Shown: positions 16,844-26,106, counted from the first letter of the stretch. The stretch is 64,000 nt of DNA from Terrilactibacillus laevilacticus (GCF_006517395.1 NZ_VDCY01000002.1:62001-126000), one strand, 5' to 3'. A program made the numbers and translations. The notes: generated from the sequence alone by a model not told the origin.

Positions 16844-18499
16844 TTAAAGTTTCAAGAATGCCTCAGTCATTTGCTTGGTTAATCGAGGCAAAGTATCAAA
16901 TGTATAAGGTTTATAGACTCTTTCGGTCCATTTATGAGCATCGAAACCATAAGTTCCTAGATTAATAGAAGGTATATCTAGTTCACGTAGGTTGTCGATA
17001 GGTACCATGCTTAGAGAATCCCATTCTGGGAAATTATCCGTTAGATCGTTAAGCTCATCTTGTACATCAACGAGTGACATATAACTGCTATCGGAGAGGT
17101 ATGGAAAAAACCGTTTGATAGCAAACGATTCTCCCGTTTCTTTCCCAACCAAATCAGCTTGTTCTTCAATGACTTTCAAAACGGCTTTTTCTCGTTCATT
17201 TTTTTCTTTTAGATAGGTATATGGGACATATGGAGCACCGAAAAATAAAATAATACAAGGCTGCATATTTTCATCTAATGTTCGAAGTTTATCAACCAGT
17301 TTAAATGCGACGTTTCGAATATCTTCGCCTTTATTTTCGGCAAATACGTTTGCCGAGATTTTTTTAACATTTAAGCCTTGCTTAGTTAGTTTCTCGCAAA
17401 ATTCGGAAAAGGTATAAACCGCAAGATCCCATGAAAGTGTACGGTCTGGAAAGCCGTTAGTCCTAAGAAATTGCTCGTATTGGGCTTCGTAATGGTTACG
17501 TACCGTGTCAGAAGCTTCTTCAGCGATACGTTTCAGTTGATAAGTAATTTCTTTTGGAGACCGTTCATAGATCATATAGTTAAAATAGATGTAACTTGCG
17601 ATTGGTGTTTGTACAGTGTAATGATCTTTGATTTCACGATGCAATAACGTACAAGGTGGGAGAACCAATTCTCCTTCTACTTGTTCAGATAAATTCATAT
17701 TGTTATTGATTAATCGATTCAGTTCAGCCGTTACAAGAGTAGGATCAAGACCTTTTAGTGTCTCTCCAACATGTGTTTCTCTTCCATATACATAAAAACT
17801 TGGAAGGCATTTCCCTACAGCCCCTGTGTAAATGTATTTATTTGGATCACCAGGGTAAAAAGCTGACGTATAGTCGTTATTGATTGCAGCGACAAAGTCG
17901 AGAGATTCTTCCTTTTTTAGTCGCACTAATTCATCTGTTGCGGCAATAATACCGCCATGTGAGGTTTCTTCAATTGGATTCGCCATGAGTAAAATATTAC
18001 CTTCGAATTCATTTGGACGTTCAGAGAAATGAAGAAAGTTGGTTAGGTGTACAGCAAAACCGCTTTTCATATCGAGACATCCGCGTCCAAACAACCAATC
18101 ACCAGACTGTGCTTGCTCCTGAATCTCATCGTTTCCTTTCCATCCTTTAAAAAATTCGAGTAACTTTTCGGGATTAAATGCGTGTTCTTCAAGCTGTCCA
18201 AAATCCTTGACGTCGACTGTATCGATATGAGAATGAAAAATAACCGTTTTATTTGATGATTGCTTACCTTTAATAAGGGCGAAGACATTTTTTCTACCTA
18301 AAGGATCACCTTCAATATCAAGGCACCAAACTTGATCAGGATGTTCTTTGAAATAAGGAAAAGATTTAATGAATCCTGCTATCTCATCCACAATCTTAAC
18401 TTCTCCAGATGTTCCATTAACACTTGGCATTTCGACAAGCCAATTGGCTATTTTCTCAACTTGTTCACTCGTCGATAGTTTTTCTAATGTGAAGTCCAT
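16844..18499 (-). CDS. rocB: RocB-like M20 family amidohydrolase/peptidase, copy 1
   Basis: The 551-aa protein matches the RocB subgroup of M20 in length (B. subtilis 566) and opening (WLVEMPSVNGTSGE). Metal-site motifs are HSHIDT (H91, D93), GRGCLDMKSG (D143) and NPIEETSHGG (E177 as base, E178 as ligand). RocB belongs to the arginine-use regulon, but its reaction is unproven; M20 relatives hydrolyse peptide or N-acyl amide bonds. The second of two in-frame ATGs (18499) is chosen for its 8-nt spacing from AGGAG. It is co-directional with livF (26 bp gap) and with the aminotransferase. Confidence 0.85.
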   Translation of the reverse strand: MDFTLEKLSTSEQVEKIANWLVEMPSVNGTSGEVKIVDEIAGFIKSFPYFKEHPDQVWCLDIEGDPLGRKNVFALIKGKQSSNKTVIFHSHIDTVDVKDFGQLEEHAFNPEKLLEFFKGWKGNDEIQEQAQSGDWLFGRGCLDMKSGFAVHLTNFLHFSERPNEFEGNILLMANPIEETSHGGIIAATDELVRLKKEESLDFVAAINNDYTSAFYPGDPNKYIYTGAVGKCLPSFYVYGRETHVGETLKGLDPTLVTAELNRLINNNMNLSEQVEGELVLPPCTLLHREIKDHYTVQTPIASYIYFNYMIYERSPKEITYQLKRIAEEASDTVRNHYEAQYEQFLRTNGFPDRTLSWDLAVYTFSEFCEKLTKQGLNVKKISANVFAENKGEDIRNVAFKLVDKLRTLDENMQPCIILFFGAPYVPYTYLKEKNEREKAVLKVIEEQADLVGKETGESFAIKRFFPYLSDSSYMSLVDVQDELNDLTDNFPEWDSLSMVPIDNLRELDIPSINLGTYGFDAHKWTERVYKPYTFDTLPRLTKQMTEAFLKL

Positions 18500-18525
18500 C
18501 AACATTCTCTCCTTTTCAACTGAAA

Positions 18526-19239
18526 TTAACTTACACTCATACCTAAATAGACTTCTTTAATTTTATCCAACTCTTGATTATTAATTTGTTGAGATTCATA
18601 GACTGTTCTTCCCATGTCCATTACATATAAGCGTTGAACGATTTCAAGTGCTGCGACGGCATTTTGCTCCACAAGTAAAATCGTTGTCCCATCTTTTGCG
18701 ATTTGCTGAATGGTTTCAAACATGGATTGAACAACTAAAGGAGCTAGGCCCATTGAAGGTTCATCTAGTAAAATGAGTTTTGGACCTGCAACCAAGGCAC
18801 GGGCAATGGCTAACATTTGCTGCTCGCCTCCACTCAGTGTACCTCCTAGTTGCTTAAGCCGCTCTTTAAGTCTTGGAAAAAGATCAAAGACATAACTTAG
18901 TCGATCTCTACCATTCGATTTCTTGTTTGCATGATCCATTGAAATTTGGAGATTCTCAATGACAGACATTTTACTAAAAATATGCCGTCCTTGTGGTACA
19001 TGAGCGATTCCCATACTTAGTAATTTGTGGGGTGATGAATTTTGTATTTCTTTCCCTAAATAAGTGATCGTTCCTTCTTGTGTTTTAATAAGATTAGAGA
19101 TGGTTTTTAGCAGTGTCGTCTTCCCTACCCCATTTGCACCTAATATGCCAACGATTTCACCTTCATTGACATGTAATGAAATTTCCTTTAATACTTTAAT
19201 ATCCCCGTAGCCGCTAACTATCTGATTTATATTAAGCAT
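18526..19239 (-). CDS. livF: Branched-chain-type amino acid ABC transporter ATPase LivF
   Basis: At 237 aa it has LivF length and the family pattern GYGDIKVLKEISLHVNEGEIVGILGANGVGKTT (Walker A near 33-41). The signature LSGGEQQMLAIARAL and Walker B LILLDEPSMGLAP follow. The ALEIVQRLYVMDMGR end is typical of LivF. It pairs with LivG to drive LivHM import; the gene overlaps livG by 8 nt. Confidence 0.92.
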   Translation of the reverse strand: MLNINQIVSGYGDIKVLKEISLHVNEGEIVGILGANGVGKTTLLKTISNLIKTQEGTITYLGKEIQNSSPHKLLSMGIAHVPQGRHIFSKMSVIENLQISMDHANKKSNGRDRLSYVFDLFPRLKERLKQLGGTLSGGEQQMLAIARALVAGPKLILLDEPSMGLAPLVVQSMFETIQQIAKDGTTILLVEQNAVAALEIVQRLYVMDMGRTVYESQQINNQELDKIKEVYLGMSVS

Positions 19240-20005
19240 TAACCGAACCCCCTAGATACGCTTTAATCACATCCTCATGCTTGGCTATTTCATCTGGCGT
19301 TCCTTCTGCAATTTTTTGACCGTGATCCAGGACGACAATGCGGTCTGAAAGAGACATGATCATTTTGACATTATGCTCAACAAGGATCACCGTCACACCT
19401 TGTTCTTTTATCCTAAGAATGAGTTTACTTATTTCTTCCGTCTCTTGAGGGCTTAGACCCGCACAAGGTTCATCCAGTAATAATATGTTAGGTTGTGTCA
19501 TAAGTGATCGTGCTATTTCAACACGTCTTCTTTCTTCAGTTGAAAGCCTAGAAATTTTCTCATACTTCTTTTCACTAAGTTCTAACGTTTCTATGAGATT
19601 ATCTGCTCTTGAAACGAGCTCTTTTTCCTTTTGTCTGTATCTTTTTGTCCTAAAAAGAATGTCCCATGCTTGCTTTTGCGCATCCATATGACCGCCTATT
19701 AAAATATTGTCTAGAACATTAAGTTCGCGAAGTAACCGAACTGTTTGAAAACTTCTTGATAATCCTAATTTTGCCATATTCCAAGGCTTGCTTTGACTGA
19801 TTTTTTGTGTACCTATAATTAAGTATCCTTCTGAAGGCTGCTGCAATCCTGATAAAACATTTAAAAAAGTCGACTTTCCTGCCCCATTAGGACCCATGAC
19901 GCCAAGGATTTCATTCTTCTTCACGTCCATTTCAATGCTTTTGACAGCCCATAGTCCACCAAAATTGACGGAAATGTTATTCACTTGCATGAGTTGCTCA
20001 TTCAT
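19232..20005 (-). CDS. livG: Branched-chain-type amino acid ABC transporter ATPase LivG
   Basis: The 257-aa protein has FGGLWAVKSIEMDVKKNEILGVMGPNGAGKST, then LGLSRSFQTVRLL, the LivG-specific segment with its Q-loop. A signature of the form LSTEERRRVEIARSL replaces strict LSGGQ, which is common in LivG. Walker B LLLDEPCAGLSP is intact. It overlaps livM and livF by 8 nt each, so the four transporter genes are translationally coupled. Confidence 0.92.
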   Translation of the reverse strand: MNEQLMQVNNISVNFGGLWAVKSIEMDVKKNEILGVMGPNGAGKSTFLNVLSGLQQPSEGYLIIGTQKISQSKPWNMAKLGLSRSFQTVRLLRELNVLDNILIGGHMDAQKQAWDILFRTKRYRQKEKELVSRADNLIETLELSEKKYEKISRLSTEERRRVEIARSLMTQPNILLLDEPCAGLSPQETEEISKLILRIKEQGVTVILVEHNVKMIMSLSDRIVVLDHGQKIAEGTPDEIAKHEDVIKAYLGGSVNA

Positions 20006-21011
20006 TCACAGCATCCTTTCCAGCATGCGGATCAATGCTCGTTTTTAGTTGATTTACTCTTTTACGTCTTGAAAATAGTGAGATGATTTTATTTTTGAAA
20101 AATGGGTAGATCCCTTCTGGAATAAATACAATCACTGCAACTAGAATAACTCCATAAATCACAAGTCTTAATTCATCAAAGTTTCTAAGCCACTCATTCA
20201 GAAAGGAAAGTAAAGCAGTACCGAGTAATGGACCAGCAATAGTCCCGCTTCCACCAAGTATAACGGTAGTAATAATGGAGATCGATTGATTTAAATCAAA
20301 TGTATCTGGACTAATAAATGTCATATAACCAGCAAATAAGGCACCTGCAAACCCTGCAATTCCACCACTTAAAGTAAAAGCTAATAATTTATAGCGGTAT
20401 ACATGAATACCTGTCACATAAGCCGTGATTTCATCTTGTTTAAGACAACTCCATGCTCTTCCGACAGGAGACTTGATGAGAAGATAAATCACTAAAACTA
20501 ATAAACTAAGACAAGCTACAATAAATCCTAAGAAATAATTCCCATATTCTAATGGAATTGAAAAAAGAGTGGGTGATTGAATATCTCTGATTCCTTGAGG
20601 ACCTCCTGTTACTTGCATCCAGTTATTTAAAACCCCATTTACAATGACGCCAAAGCCAAGTGTGGCAATACCTAGAAAGTGTCCTTTTAATTTAGTTGTA
20701 GGCAGCCCAAGAATAAGTCCCATAAGCCCTGAAAATAGGACTGCTATTACCATGCATAGCCAGAAAGACAAGTGATAATTCACATTTAATATTCCAACCA
20801 TATAAGCCCCTATGCCAAAGAAGCCTGCATGTCCTAGTGAAATTTGGCCTGTATAACCTACTAATATATTGACACTCAAAGCGAGAATGGCTGTGATAGC
20901 AGCTAAGATGAACACACGTAAAAGATAGAGATTTTGAATATACAAACTTGCAATAGAACATACAATGCAAAGGATCGTTATCGCCGTATAGAATAGTCGT
21001 GTTTTCGTCAT
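19998..21011 (-). CDS. livM: Branched-chain-type amino acid ABC permease LivM
   Basis: The 337-aa inner-membrane protein has about ten hydrophobic segments. It carries the LivM motifs LVGYTGQISLGHAGFFGIGAY and ILGGSGTIAGPLLG, plus the coupling segment RSPVGRAW-like KSPVGRAWSCLKQDE. It forms the channel with LivH. Its stop overlaps livG, and its start overlaps the livH stop by 4 nt. Confidence 0.92.
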   Translation of the reverse strand: MTKTRLFYTAITILCIVCSIASLYIQNLYLLRVFILAAITAILALSVNILVGYTGQISLGHAGFFGIGAYMVGILNVNYHLSFWLCMVIAVLFSGLMGLILGLPTTKLKGHFLGIATLGFGVIVNGVLNNWMQVTGGPQGIRDIQSPTLFSIPLEYGNYFLGFIVACLSLLVLVIYLLIKSPVGRAWSCLKQDEITAYVTGIHVYRYKLLAFTLSGGIAGFAGALFAGYMTFISPDTFDLNQSISIITTVILGGSGTIAGPLLGTALLSFLNEWLRNFDELRLVIYGVILVAVIVFIPEGIYPFFKNKIISLFSRRKRVNQLKTSIDPHAGKDAVNE

Positions 21012-21880
21012 ACTTTTTCCCCCTGAACTTTCGATAAAATCCCTTCAGGTTTGATAATGAGCACTAAGAATAACGCACTGAATACAATGACATCTTGAAA
21101 GGCTGTGGAAATATATCCTGCCGAGAAACTCTCAATCAGCCCAACAATAAACCCTCCCATGATGGCCCCTGGAATATTTCCCATTCCACCAAGCACAACA
21201 ACCACAAAAGCTTTTAATGTAAGAGAGATCCCCATGGTTGGATAGACGTTATAAATCGGAGCAGTTAATCCACCCGCAATTCCGGTCAGTGCAACACCAA
21301 AAATAAAGGTTAAAAAGGCAATCCGATTCGTTGGAATACCATATAATGTGGCTGTATCAGGGTCTAATGAGGCTGCCCGAACAGATCGTCCAAATTTTGA
21401 CCGTTCTAGTAGCCAATAAGTAAATCCGCACAATATTAAACTAACGATCACAATGAGAATTCTTTGTTCAGAAAGAAAAACACCAAACGCTTGAATGGAT
21501 TTTTCACTAAAAGAATTTGAAACCACTTTTGGATTTGGCGAGAAAAGATATTGCGATAAATTGACTAGAAACACGGATACCCCTAATGAACTAAGCATCA
21601 TATTCAATGGTTCACTTTTTCTTAAAGGATGAAAAGCTAAAATATGAATCACGAAGCCTATCAATCCCGCAATAATAAAAGAAAGAATAATCGCAAGCAT
21701 GTAATTCATATGCATTTGCATCAAAAAGTAGGTACCGAAAGCTCCTATCATTGCAAACTCACCTTGAGCAAAATTGGACAGATTCATGACACCATAAATT
21801 AATGTTAGACCAAGCGCGATTAAAGCGTAGAGAGCTCCATTAGCCATTCCATTTACGATGATTTGGATAAACTCAGTCAA
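21008..21880 (-). CDS. livH: Branched-chain-type amino acid ABC permease LivH
   Basis: The 290-aa membrane protein has NGMANGALYALIALGLTLIYGVMNLSNFAQGEF at the N-terminus, the defining LivH signature. The coupling helix follows in SKFGRSVRAASLDPDTA, and then VLGGMGNIPGAIMGG. Transported amino-acid type is not set by the permease. It lies between livK and livM, all on one strand, with a 91-bp gap after livK. Confidence 0.92.
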   Translation of the reverse strand: MTEFIQIIVNGMANGALYALIALGLTLIYGVMNLSNFAQGEFAMIGAFGTYFLMQMHMNYMLAIILSFIIAGLIGFVIHILAFHPLRKSEPLNMMLSSLGVSVFLVNLSQYLFSPNPKVVSNSFSEKSIQAFGVFLSEQRILIVIVSLILCGFTYWLLERSKFGRSVRAASLDPDTATLYGIPTNRIAFLTFIFGVALTGIAGGLTAPIYNVYPTMGISLTLKAFVVVVLGGMGNIPGAIMGGFIVGLIESFSAGYISTAFQDVIVFSALFLVLIIKPEGILSKVQGEKV

Positions 21881-21971
21881 TAAAATCCCTCCTACATAAT
21901 TTTTTGAAGGTTATCCGATGAGATACGTGAAGGTATCTCATCAGAAGATATCCATTTAGTTCGTGGTCATC

Positions 21972-23150
21972 TTATTCAGCATGATAAATTCCGACTTGTT
22001 TTCCATCTTGAATTTGGCTGATCCATACCTTTGTCGCTGCTTGTCCATTTTTGTCAAATGTAATGTCACCCATAACTGTATGTTCATCTTTTAATTCATG
22101 TAGAACTTTATTAACTTTTTCAGGATCTGAGGTTCCTGCTTTTTTAACAGCATCAGCATAGAGATAGACTGCGTCATAGGTTGCTGCAGAATAGTAGCTA
22201 TCTGGTATTTGTCCATATTTTTTATTGAAATCATTAACAAAAGATTGTGTTTTTTCATCTTTTGCTGTCGGTACGAAGTAATCTGTGTGGATTAAGTTAT
22301 TAACAGCTGAACCACCAAGTTCCATCGGTTGTTTACCCATGAATCCACCAAAGCTGTATAATTGTTGATTAATTCCAAGTTGTTTTGCTTGTTTGGCAAT
22401 TAAAGCACCTTCTGCAACTAACCCAGCAATTAACACTGAATCTGGTTTACTTGCTTTTATTTTAGTCAGTTGGTTATTAAAGTCTTTTTGTCCAACATTA
22501 TAAAGTTCTTTATTTGTGATCTTGCGTCCGTCTTTCTCAAATTGTTCCGAGAAGATCTTAACGATGTTTCGGCCATAATCTGTGTTCTCTGCAATAATGG
22601 CCATTTTTTTATGTGGTTGCTCTTTCAAGATATAATTAACCATTTCTGTGATCTGCATGGAGTTCTTAGCAACATTACGATAAACATTATTTAGTCCTGA
22701 ATCTGTCACATTATCAGCTACGGCAACAGGTACAAAGCTTGGGATATTCTTTTTAGCCGTGATACCAATATCAGTTATGGTGTCCGAGCTTTTTAGCGTT
22801 CCGATCCAAGCATCGATATTTTCATCACTAACCATGCGTTGTGTTACTTTTACTGATTCACTTGGATTCGCCTGATCATCTTCAGCTAAAAGTTTAAGCT
22901 TACGACCATCTACGCCACCTTTTGCATTGATTTGGTCGACGGCTAGCTGAGCCCCCTGTTTCATCAGATTGCCATACAAGGCACCCCCGCCAGATAATTG
23001 TGTAACTAAGCCAATCTTCATCGGGCCAGATGAATCTTTTTTACTGTCACTTTCACTGGCACCTTTTGGAGCACTACATCCTGCTAATAACAAAATCAAT
23101 ACGCTTAACAGGCTAACCATCATAAAAAACATCTTTTTAAATCTCTTCAT
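21972..23150 (-). CDS. livK: Amino-acid-type substrate-binding lipoprotein LivK
   Basis: In this 392-aa protein a lipoprotein signal ends at LLAGC (C25), so it would be anchored to the outer face of the membrane. The mature part is a type I periplasmic-binding fold of the Leu/Ile/Val-BP family: IGLVTQLSGGGALYG, VDGRKLKLLAEDDQANP and WIGTLKSSDTITD. The neighbouring RocB-like and aminotransferase genes make an N-acylated or omega-amino acid more likely than plain branched-chain amino acids. It is the first gene of the operon. GGGGGGATTAGAGGG precedes the ATG. Confidence 0.88.
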   Translation of the reverse strand: MKRFKKMFFMMVSLLSVLILLLAGCSAPKGASESDSKKDSSGPMKIGLVTQLSGGGALYGNLMKQGAQLAVDQINAKGGVDGRKLKLLAEDDQANPSESVKVTQRMVSDENIDAWIGTLKSSDTITDIGITAKKNIPSFVPVAVADNVTDSGLNNVYRNVAKNSMQITEMVNYILKEQPHKKMAIIAENTDYGRNIVKIFSEQFEKDGRKITNKELYNVGQKDFNNQLTKIKASKPDSVLIAGLVAEGALIAKQAKQLGINQQLYSFGGFMGKQPMELGGSAVNNLIHTDYFVPTAKDEKTQSFVNDFNKKYGQIPDSYYSAATYDAVYLYADAVKKAGTSDPEKVNKVLHELKDEHTVMGDITFDKNGQAATKVWISQIQDGKQVGIYHAE

Positions 23151-23302
23151 CCCTCTAATCCCCCCTATTTTATAAAAAATAAGTTCTTGATGATGAGTCT
23201 TGGATGATTGCTCATTTTTTAATTAGTCCTTGATACAAAAACATCTTGATAATACTGAGCTTTTTGAGATTGATCACTTGCTTGGACACTGTAAGAATAC
23301 TC

Positions 23303-23329
23303 GGTTAGACTGGTTAGACCAGTTTAACC
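23303..23329. promoter_or_regulatory. FadR-type GntR operator upstream of livK
   Basis: A 15-bp palindrome ACTGGTTAGACCAGT (23309-23323) contains TGGTTAGACCA, an exact fit to the TNGTNNNACNA pattern of FadR-subfamily operators. Outer GGTTA and TTAACC arms extend it to 27 bp, and GGTTAGAC occurs twice in direct repeat. It sits about 160 bp before livK and 200 bp after the FadR-like gene, which suits control of the liv operon by that regulator. Confidence 0.65.
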
Positions 23330-23530
23330 ATAATATCTTCCTTGGAATCTATAACTTCCCCCCCTTCGACTCACTATTCAAATATTCTGTTAAATTTTAA
23401 TATTTTAATAATACATGATATATATCTTCTTGTATCGATATTTGTTAGATTTTCTCACAAATAATTTAGTATTTCTACATGATTTACTTAAAATATGCTG
23501 ATTATGAGTCTTCATGTCTTAAATGTTTTA

Positions 23531-24223
23531 TTAGATAATATTTTTACCCTTTAATATATTCACTTCATCTTTTATCATTTGCATATGTTTTCTCATTACA
23601 ATTTCTGCTGTTTTTTCATCTTTTAATTCAATACATTCAATGAGTTTCCAATGTTGTACTTGTGCTTCTTCTATACTGGTGGGAGTAAAATGAGTTAGTT
23701 TAAATAAAGCCTTATCCGTTAATTCAAAAAATGAATTAATGAGTAGGAAAAAAATATTGTTTTTAGTCAGTTTAGCAAGTTCTAAATGAAAATTAGCATC
23801 TTCTTTGACATATTCACTTATAGTCAGTGCATTGCTGTCCATTTTTTCACAAATCATTTTCAATTTTTCTATACCTTCTGGGGAAGCTTTGGCCACGGCT
23901 TTTCTTATCATAGAATATTCCAATTCTTCTCTTACTTCTACGATATCTTCAATCTTTGTATCACTTGCCTGTATGACTCTATGCAGGGCATTGGTTACAT
24001 TATCTCTGTTCGGTTTTGTCACATAAGCTCCTTTACCCGCCTTTACTGTGACCATCCCTTTTTCACTAAGTACTTTAATTGCCTCTCGAATCACTGTGCG
24101 ACTTACTTGGTAATGAAGCGACAATTCTCTTTCAGATTGGAGCTTTTGATCTGGCAAATATGTACCATCAATAATTTTTTGTTCAATATCCGTTAGCACT
24201 TTGAAGTATAATAAATTATTCAT
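23531..24223 (-). CDS. FadR/FCD-type GntR family regulator
   Basis: In this 230-aa protein an N-terminal winged helix (LQSERELSLHYQVSRTVIREAIKVLSEKGMV, about 29-58) is followed by an all-helical FCD domain. That domain has the acidic/His ligand pattern EDANFHLELAKLTKN and a late KHMQMI. FCD proteins bind carboxylic or amino acids, often through a metal. It lies directly upstream of the liv-rocB-aminotransferase operon on the same strand, with a matching operator between, so it is the likely pathway repressor. A MITE copy begins 38 bp upstream of its start. Confidence 0.88.
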   Translation of the reverse strand: MNNLLYFKVLTDIEQKIIDGTYLPDQKLQSERELSLHYQVSRTVIREAIKVLSEKGMVTVKAGKGAYVTKPNRDNVTNALHRVIQASDTKIEDIVEVREELEYSMIRKAVAKASPEGIEKLKMICEKMDSNALTISEYVKEDANFHLELAKLTKNNIFFLLINSFFELTDKALFKLTHFTPTSIEEAQVQHWKLIECIELKDEKTAEIVMRKHMQMIKDEVNILKGKNII

Positions 24224-24260
24224 TTAAAACCTCCTTTTGATAATTGTTGAACTATCCTTT

Positions 24261-24424
24261 TATAGAGGTTGTTCAAAAAGTCACCAAATGATAAGCTACG
24301 AATCTCGGCGTTAGCTTGTTTTTCCGGTCCTCATGTAGTAAAAACCTACATTCCGGTCCTCAAAACGGCGCCGCCTTGATCTTCTTGCTTCTAATTTGTC
24401 ACCTTTTTGAACACGCACTTATAA
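24261..24424. repeat. MITE-like element, copy A (164 bp)
   Basis: Ends are imperfect inverted repeats: TATAGAGGTTGTTCAAAAAG at the left, and TATAAGTGCGTGTTCAAAAAG read inward from the right. The interior holds two CCGGTCCTC direct repeats around a small CATGTAG/CTACA hairpin, and a GGCGCCGCC block. No ORF lies inside. It is almost identical to copy B (25883-26045) and shares its ends with copy C (37614-37872). Its left end faces the start of the FadR-like gene. Confidence 0.85.
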
Positions 24425-24596
24425 ACGTTATTTTAATATGAGTTTTCCTTTTGTCAATTTAAATTCCATTTTAAGTTAATTGTAAATTGGCACTTTTTTA
24501 TGTAGTTTATGTGCTTATCTAGTGTTACTCTGTGTAGGCATTTGATCATGGGTTGATATGTTCTATTCTAAAACGAAGATTTCGTGCTCAAAACCC

Positions 24597-24795
24597 AACT
24601 ACCTCAATTATGATTGATGTACCTCAATTCCGATATGAAGTTCCTCAATTATGAAGTCAAGTGCCTCAATCCCAGTCTGAAGTGCCGCAATTATGGATGA
24701 TGTACCTCAATTCCGGCTAAAGTGCCTCAATTATGAATCAAGTACCTCAATTATGGTCTAAAGTGCCTCAATCCTAGTCTGAAGTTTCTTTATTT
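24597..24795 (-). repeat. Array 3, about 10 units, inverted relative to all other arrays
   Basis: Units read GTACCTCAATTATG, GTGCCTCAATCCCA and variants on the plus strand, which is the reverse complement of the AATTGAGGTAC core. Spacing is about 20 bp. It lies downstream of yclQ and upstream of MITE copy A. Confidence 0.8.
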
Positions 24796-24888
24796 TAGAG
24801 TGAAGCGTTCTCGATACACCACCTCAGACCTCGAATGCATTAGTCCAACGACCTGTCTTCACATATACCTCAACTTGCCTAAATAAAT

Positions 24889-24922
24889 TTAAAAAACCAG
24901 CCCCATCTTTCCAAGGCTGGTT
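24889..24922 (-). terminator. Terminator after yclQ
   Basis: AACCAGCC (24895-24902) pairs with GGCTGGTT (24915-24922); TTTTTTAAATTT-like sequence follows on the minus strand. Confidence 0.85.
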
Positions 24923-24933
24923 CAAACTATTTC

Positions 24934-25860
24934 TTATTCGATTCCTTTTTGTACTTCATCGATCATGATATTGAGTGATTCGAGTCCACCGCCGGCGAAG
25001 TACCAGACTTCTGGGTTGAGGTAGACGACGTGTTTTTCTTTGTAGGCATTGGTTTTTTGGACGAGTTCGTTTTCAATGACTTTTTTGGCTGATGGTTTTC
25101 CGTCGACGACAGCGCTTCGGTCAACAACGAAGAGGTAGTCTGGGTTTTTTTGACTGATGTATTCGTTTGAGACACTTTGTCCATGTGGTGAAGCCTCAAT
25201 CTGGTCATCTGCGGATTTGAATCCAAAGACGTCATAGATGAGTCCGTATCTGGAGTTAGATCCGAATGCAGAGGCTTTACCTTCATTAGCCATAATGGTT
25301 AACACTTTTTTGTCTGTTGGAACTTTGGATTTCAATGCATCAATTTTTTTATTTAGTTGGTCAACTTCTTTTTTTGCTTGATCTTCTTTACCAAAGATCG
25401 ATGCGAGCTCGGTCATGTTGCTTTTAAATGAGTTCAAAAAGTCTTTGTCATTGACAGTGAATTGAACGGTTGGTGCGATTTTTTTCAGTTTGTCGTTAAG
25501 ATCGGCCAATCGGTTTGAGCTTATGATAAGGTCCGGTGCCAAGCTGTTGATTTTTTCAAGATCGACTTCTTTGAGACTACCTAGGTTTGTGTATTTTTCG
25601 TCTTTAAATTTTTTTAAATAGGCAGGTACTTTTTGTTGCGGGATACCAACGATTTTGTCTGTTTCGCCAAGCTTGTCCAATGTATCGAGGATGCCATAGT
25701 CTAAGACGACGATTTTCTTTGGATTTTTTGGAACTTTTACAGTACCATTTGTTCCTTTAACTGAGATGGTTTCTCCTTTAGGTTCTTGACTACTATTCCC
25801 GCAAGCTGTAGCCACGATCATGATGATCGCTAAAAAGGCCATTGTTATGATTTTTTTCAT
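24934..25860 (-). CDS. yclQ: Siderophore-binding lipoprotein YclQ
   Basis: The 308-aa protein has a lipobox ending at C20 (ATAC), then the class III binding-protein fold: VPKNPKKIVVLDYGILDTLDKLG, YTNLGSLKEVDLEKINSLAPDLII, a long linking helix, and NEGKASAFGSNSRYGLIYDVFG. The run of segments follows B. subtilis YclQ, the petrobactin receptor, closely from memory. It feeds the YclNO permease and YclP ATPase encoded upstream. A MITE copy separates it from yclP and ends 22 bp before its start, so its expression may differ from that of the rest of the operon. Confidence 0.85.
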   Translation of the reverse strand: MKKIITMAFLAIIMIVATACGNSSQEPKGETISVKGTNGTVKVPKNPKKIVVLDYGILDTLDKLGETDKIVGIPQQKVPAYLKKFKDEKYTNLGSLKEVDLEKINSLAPDLIISSNRLADLNDKLKKIAPTVQFTVNDKDFLNSFKSNMTELASIFGKEDQAKKEVDQLNKKIDALKSKVPTDKKVLTIMANEGKASAFGSNSRYGLIYDVFGFKSADDQIEASPHGQSVSNEYISQKNPDYLFVVDRSAVVDGKPSAKKVIENELVQKTNAYKEKHVVYLNPEVWYFAGGGLESLNIMIDEVQKGIE

Positions 25861-25882
25861 GTCTCTATCCCCTTCTCTATTT

Positions 25883-26045
25883 TATAGAGGTTGTTCAAAA
25901 AGTCACCAAATGATAAGCTACGAATCTCGGCGCCCACTTGTTTTTTCCGGTCCTCATGTAGTAAAAGCCTACATTCTGGTCCTTAAAACGGCGCCGCCTT
26001 GATCTTCTTGCTTCTAATTTGTCACCTTTTTGAACGCGCGCTTAT
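25883..26045. repeat. MITE-like element, copy B (163 bp), between yclP and yclQ
   Basis: Near-identical to copy A and in the same orientation: TATAGAGG at the left end, GTTCAAAAAG arms, two CCGGTCCT repeats and the GGCGCCGCC core. It is inserted inside what is otherwise the contiguous yclNOPQ operon. The left end supplies TATAAAAT on the minus strand close to the yclQ ribosome site, which could act as an outward -10. Confidence 0.85.
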
Positions 26046-26077
26046 ACATTTTTAATTAATTTTTCCATTTGATCCGT

Positions 26078-26102
26078 GAACCATTCTTAAGTAGAATGGT
26101 TC
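26078..26102. terminator. Hairpin between yclP and the MITE
   Basis: GAACCATTCT (26078-26087) pairs perfectly with AGAATGGTTC (26093-26102). The T-rich flank (CGGTTTTATTT) is on the plus-strand side; the minus-strand side lacks a U-tract. It may be an mRNA-stabilising or attenuating stem between yclP and yclQ. Confidence 0.5.
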
Positions 26103-26106
26103 GGTT

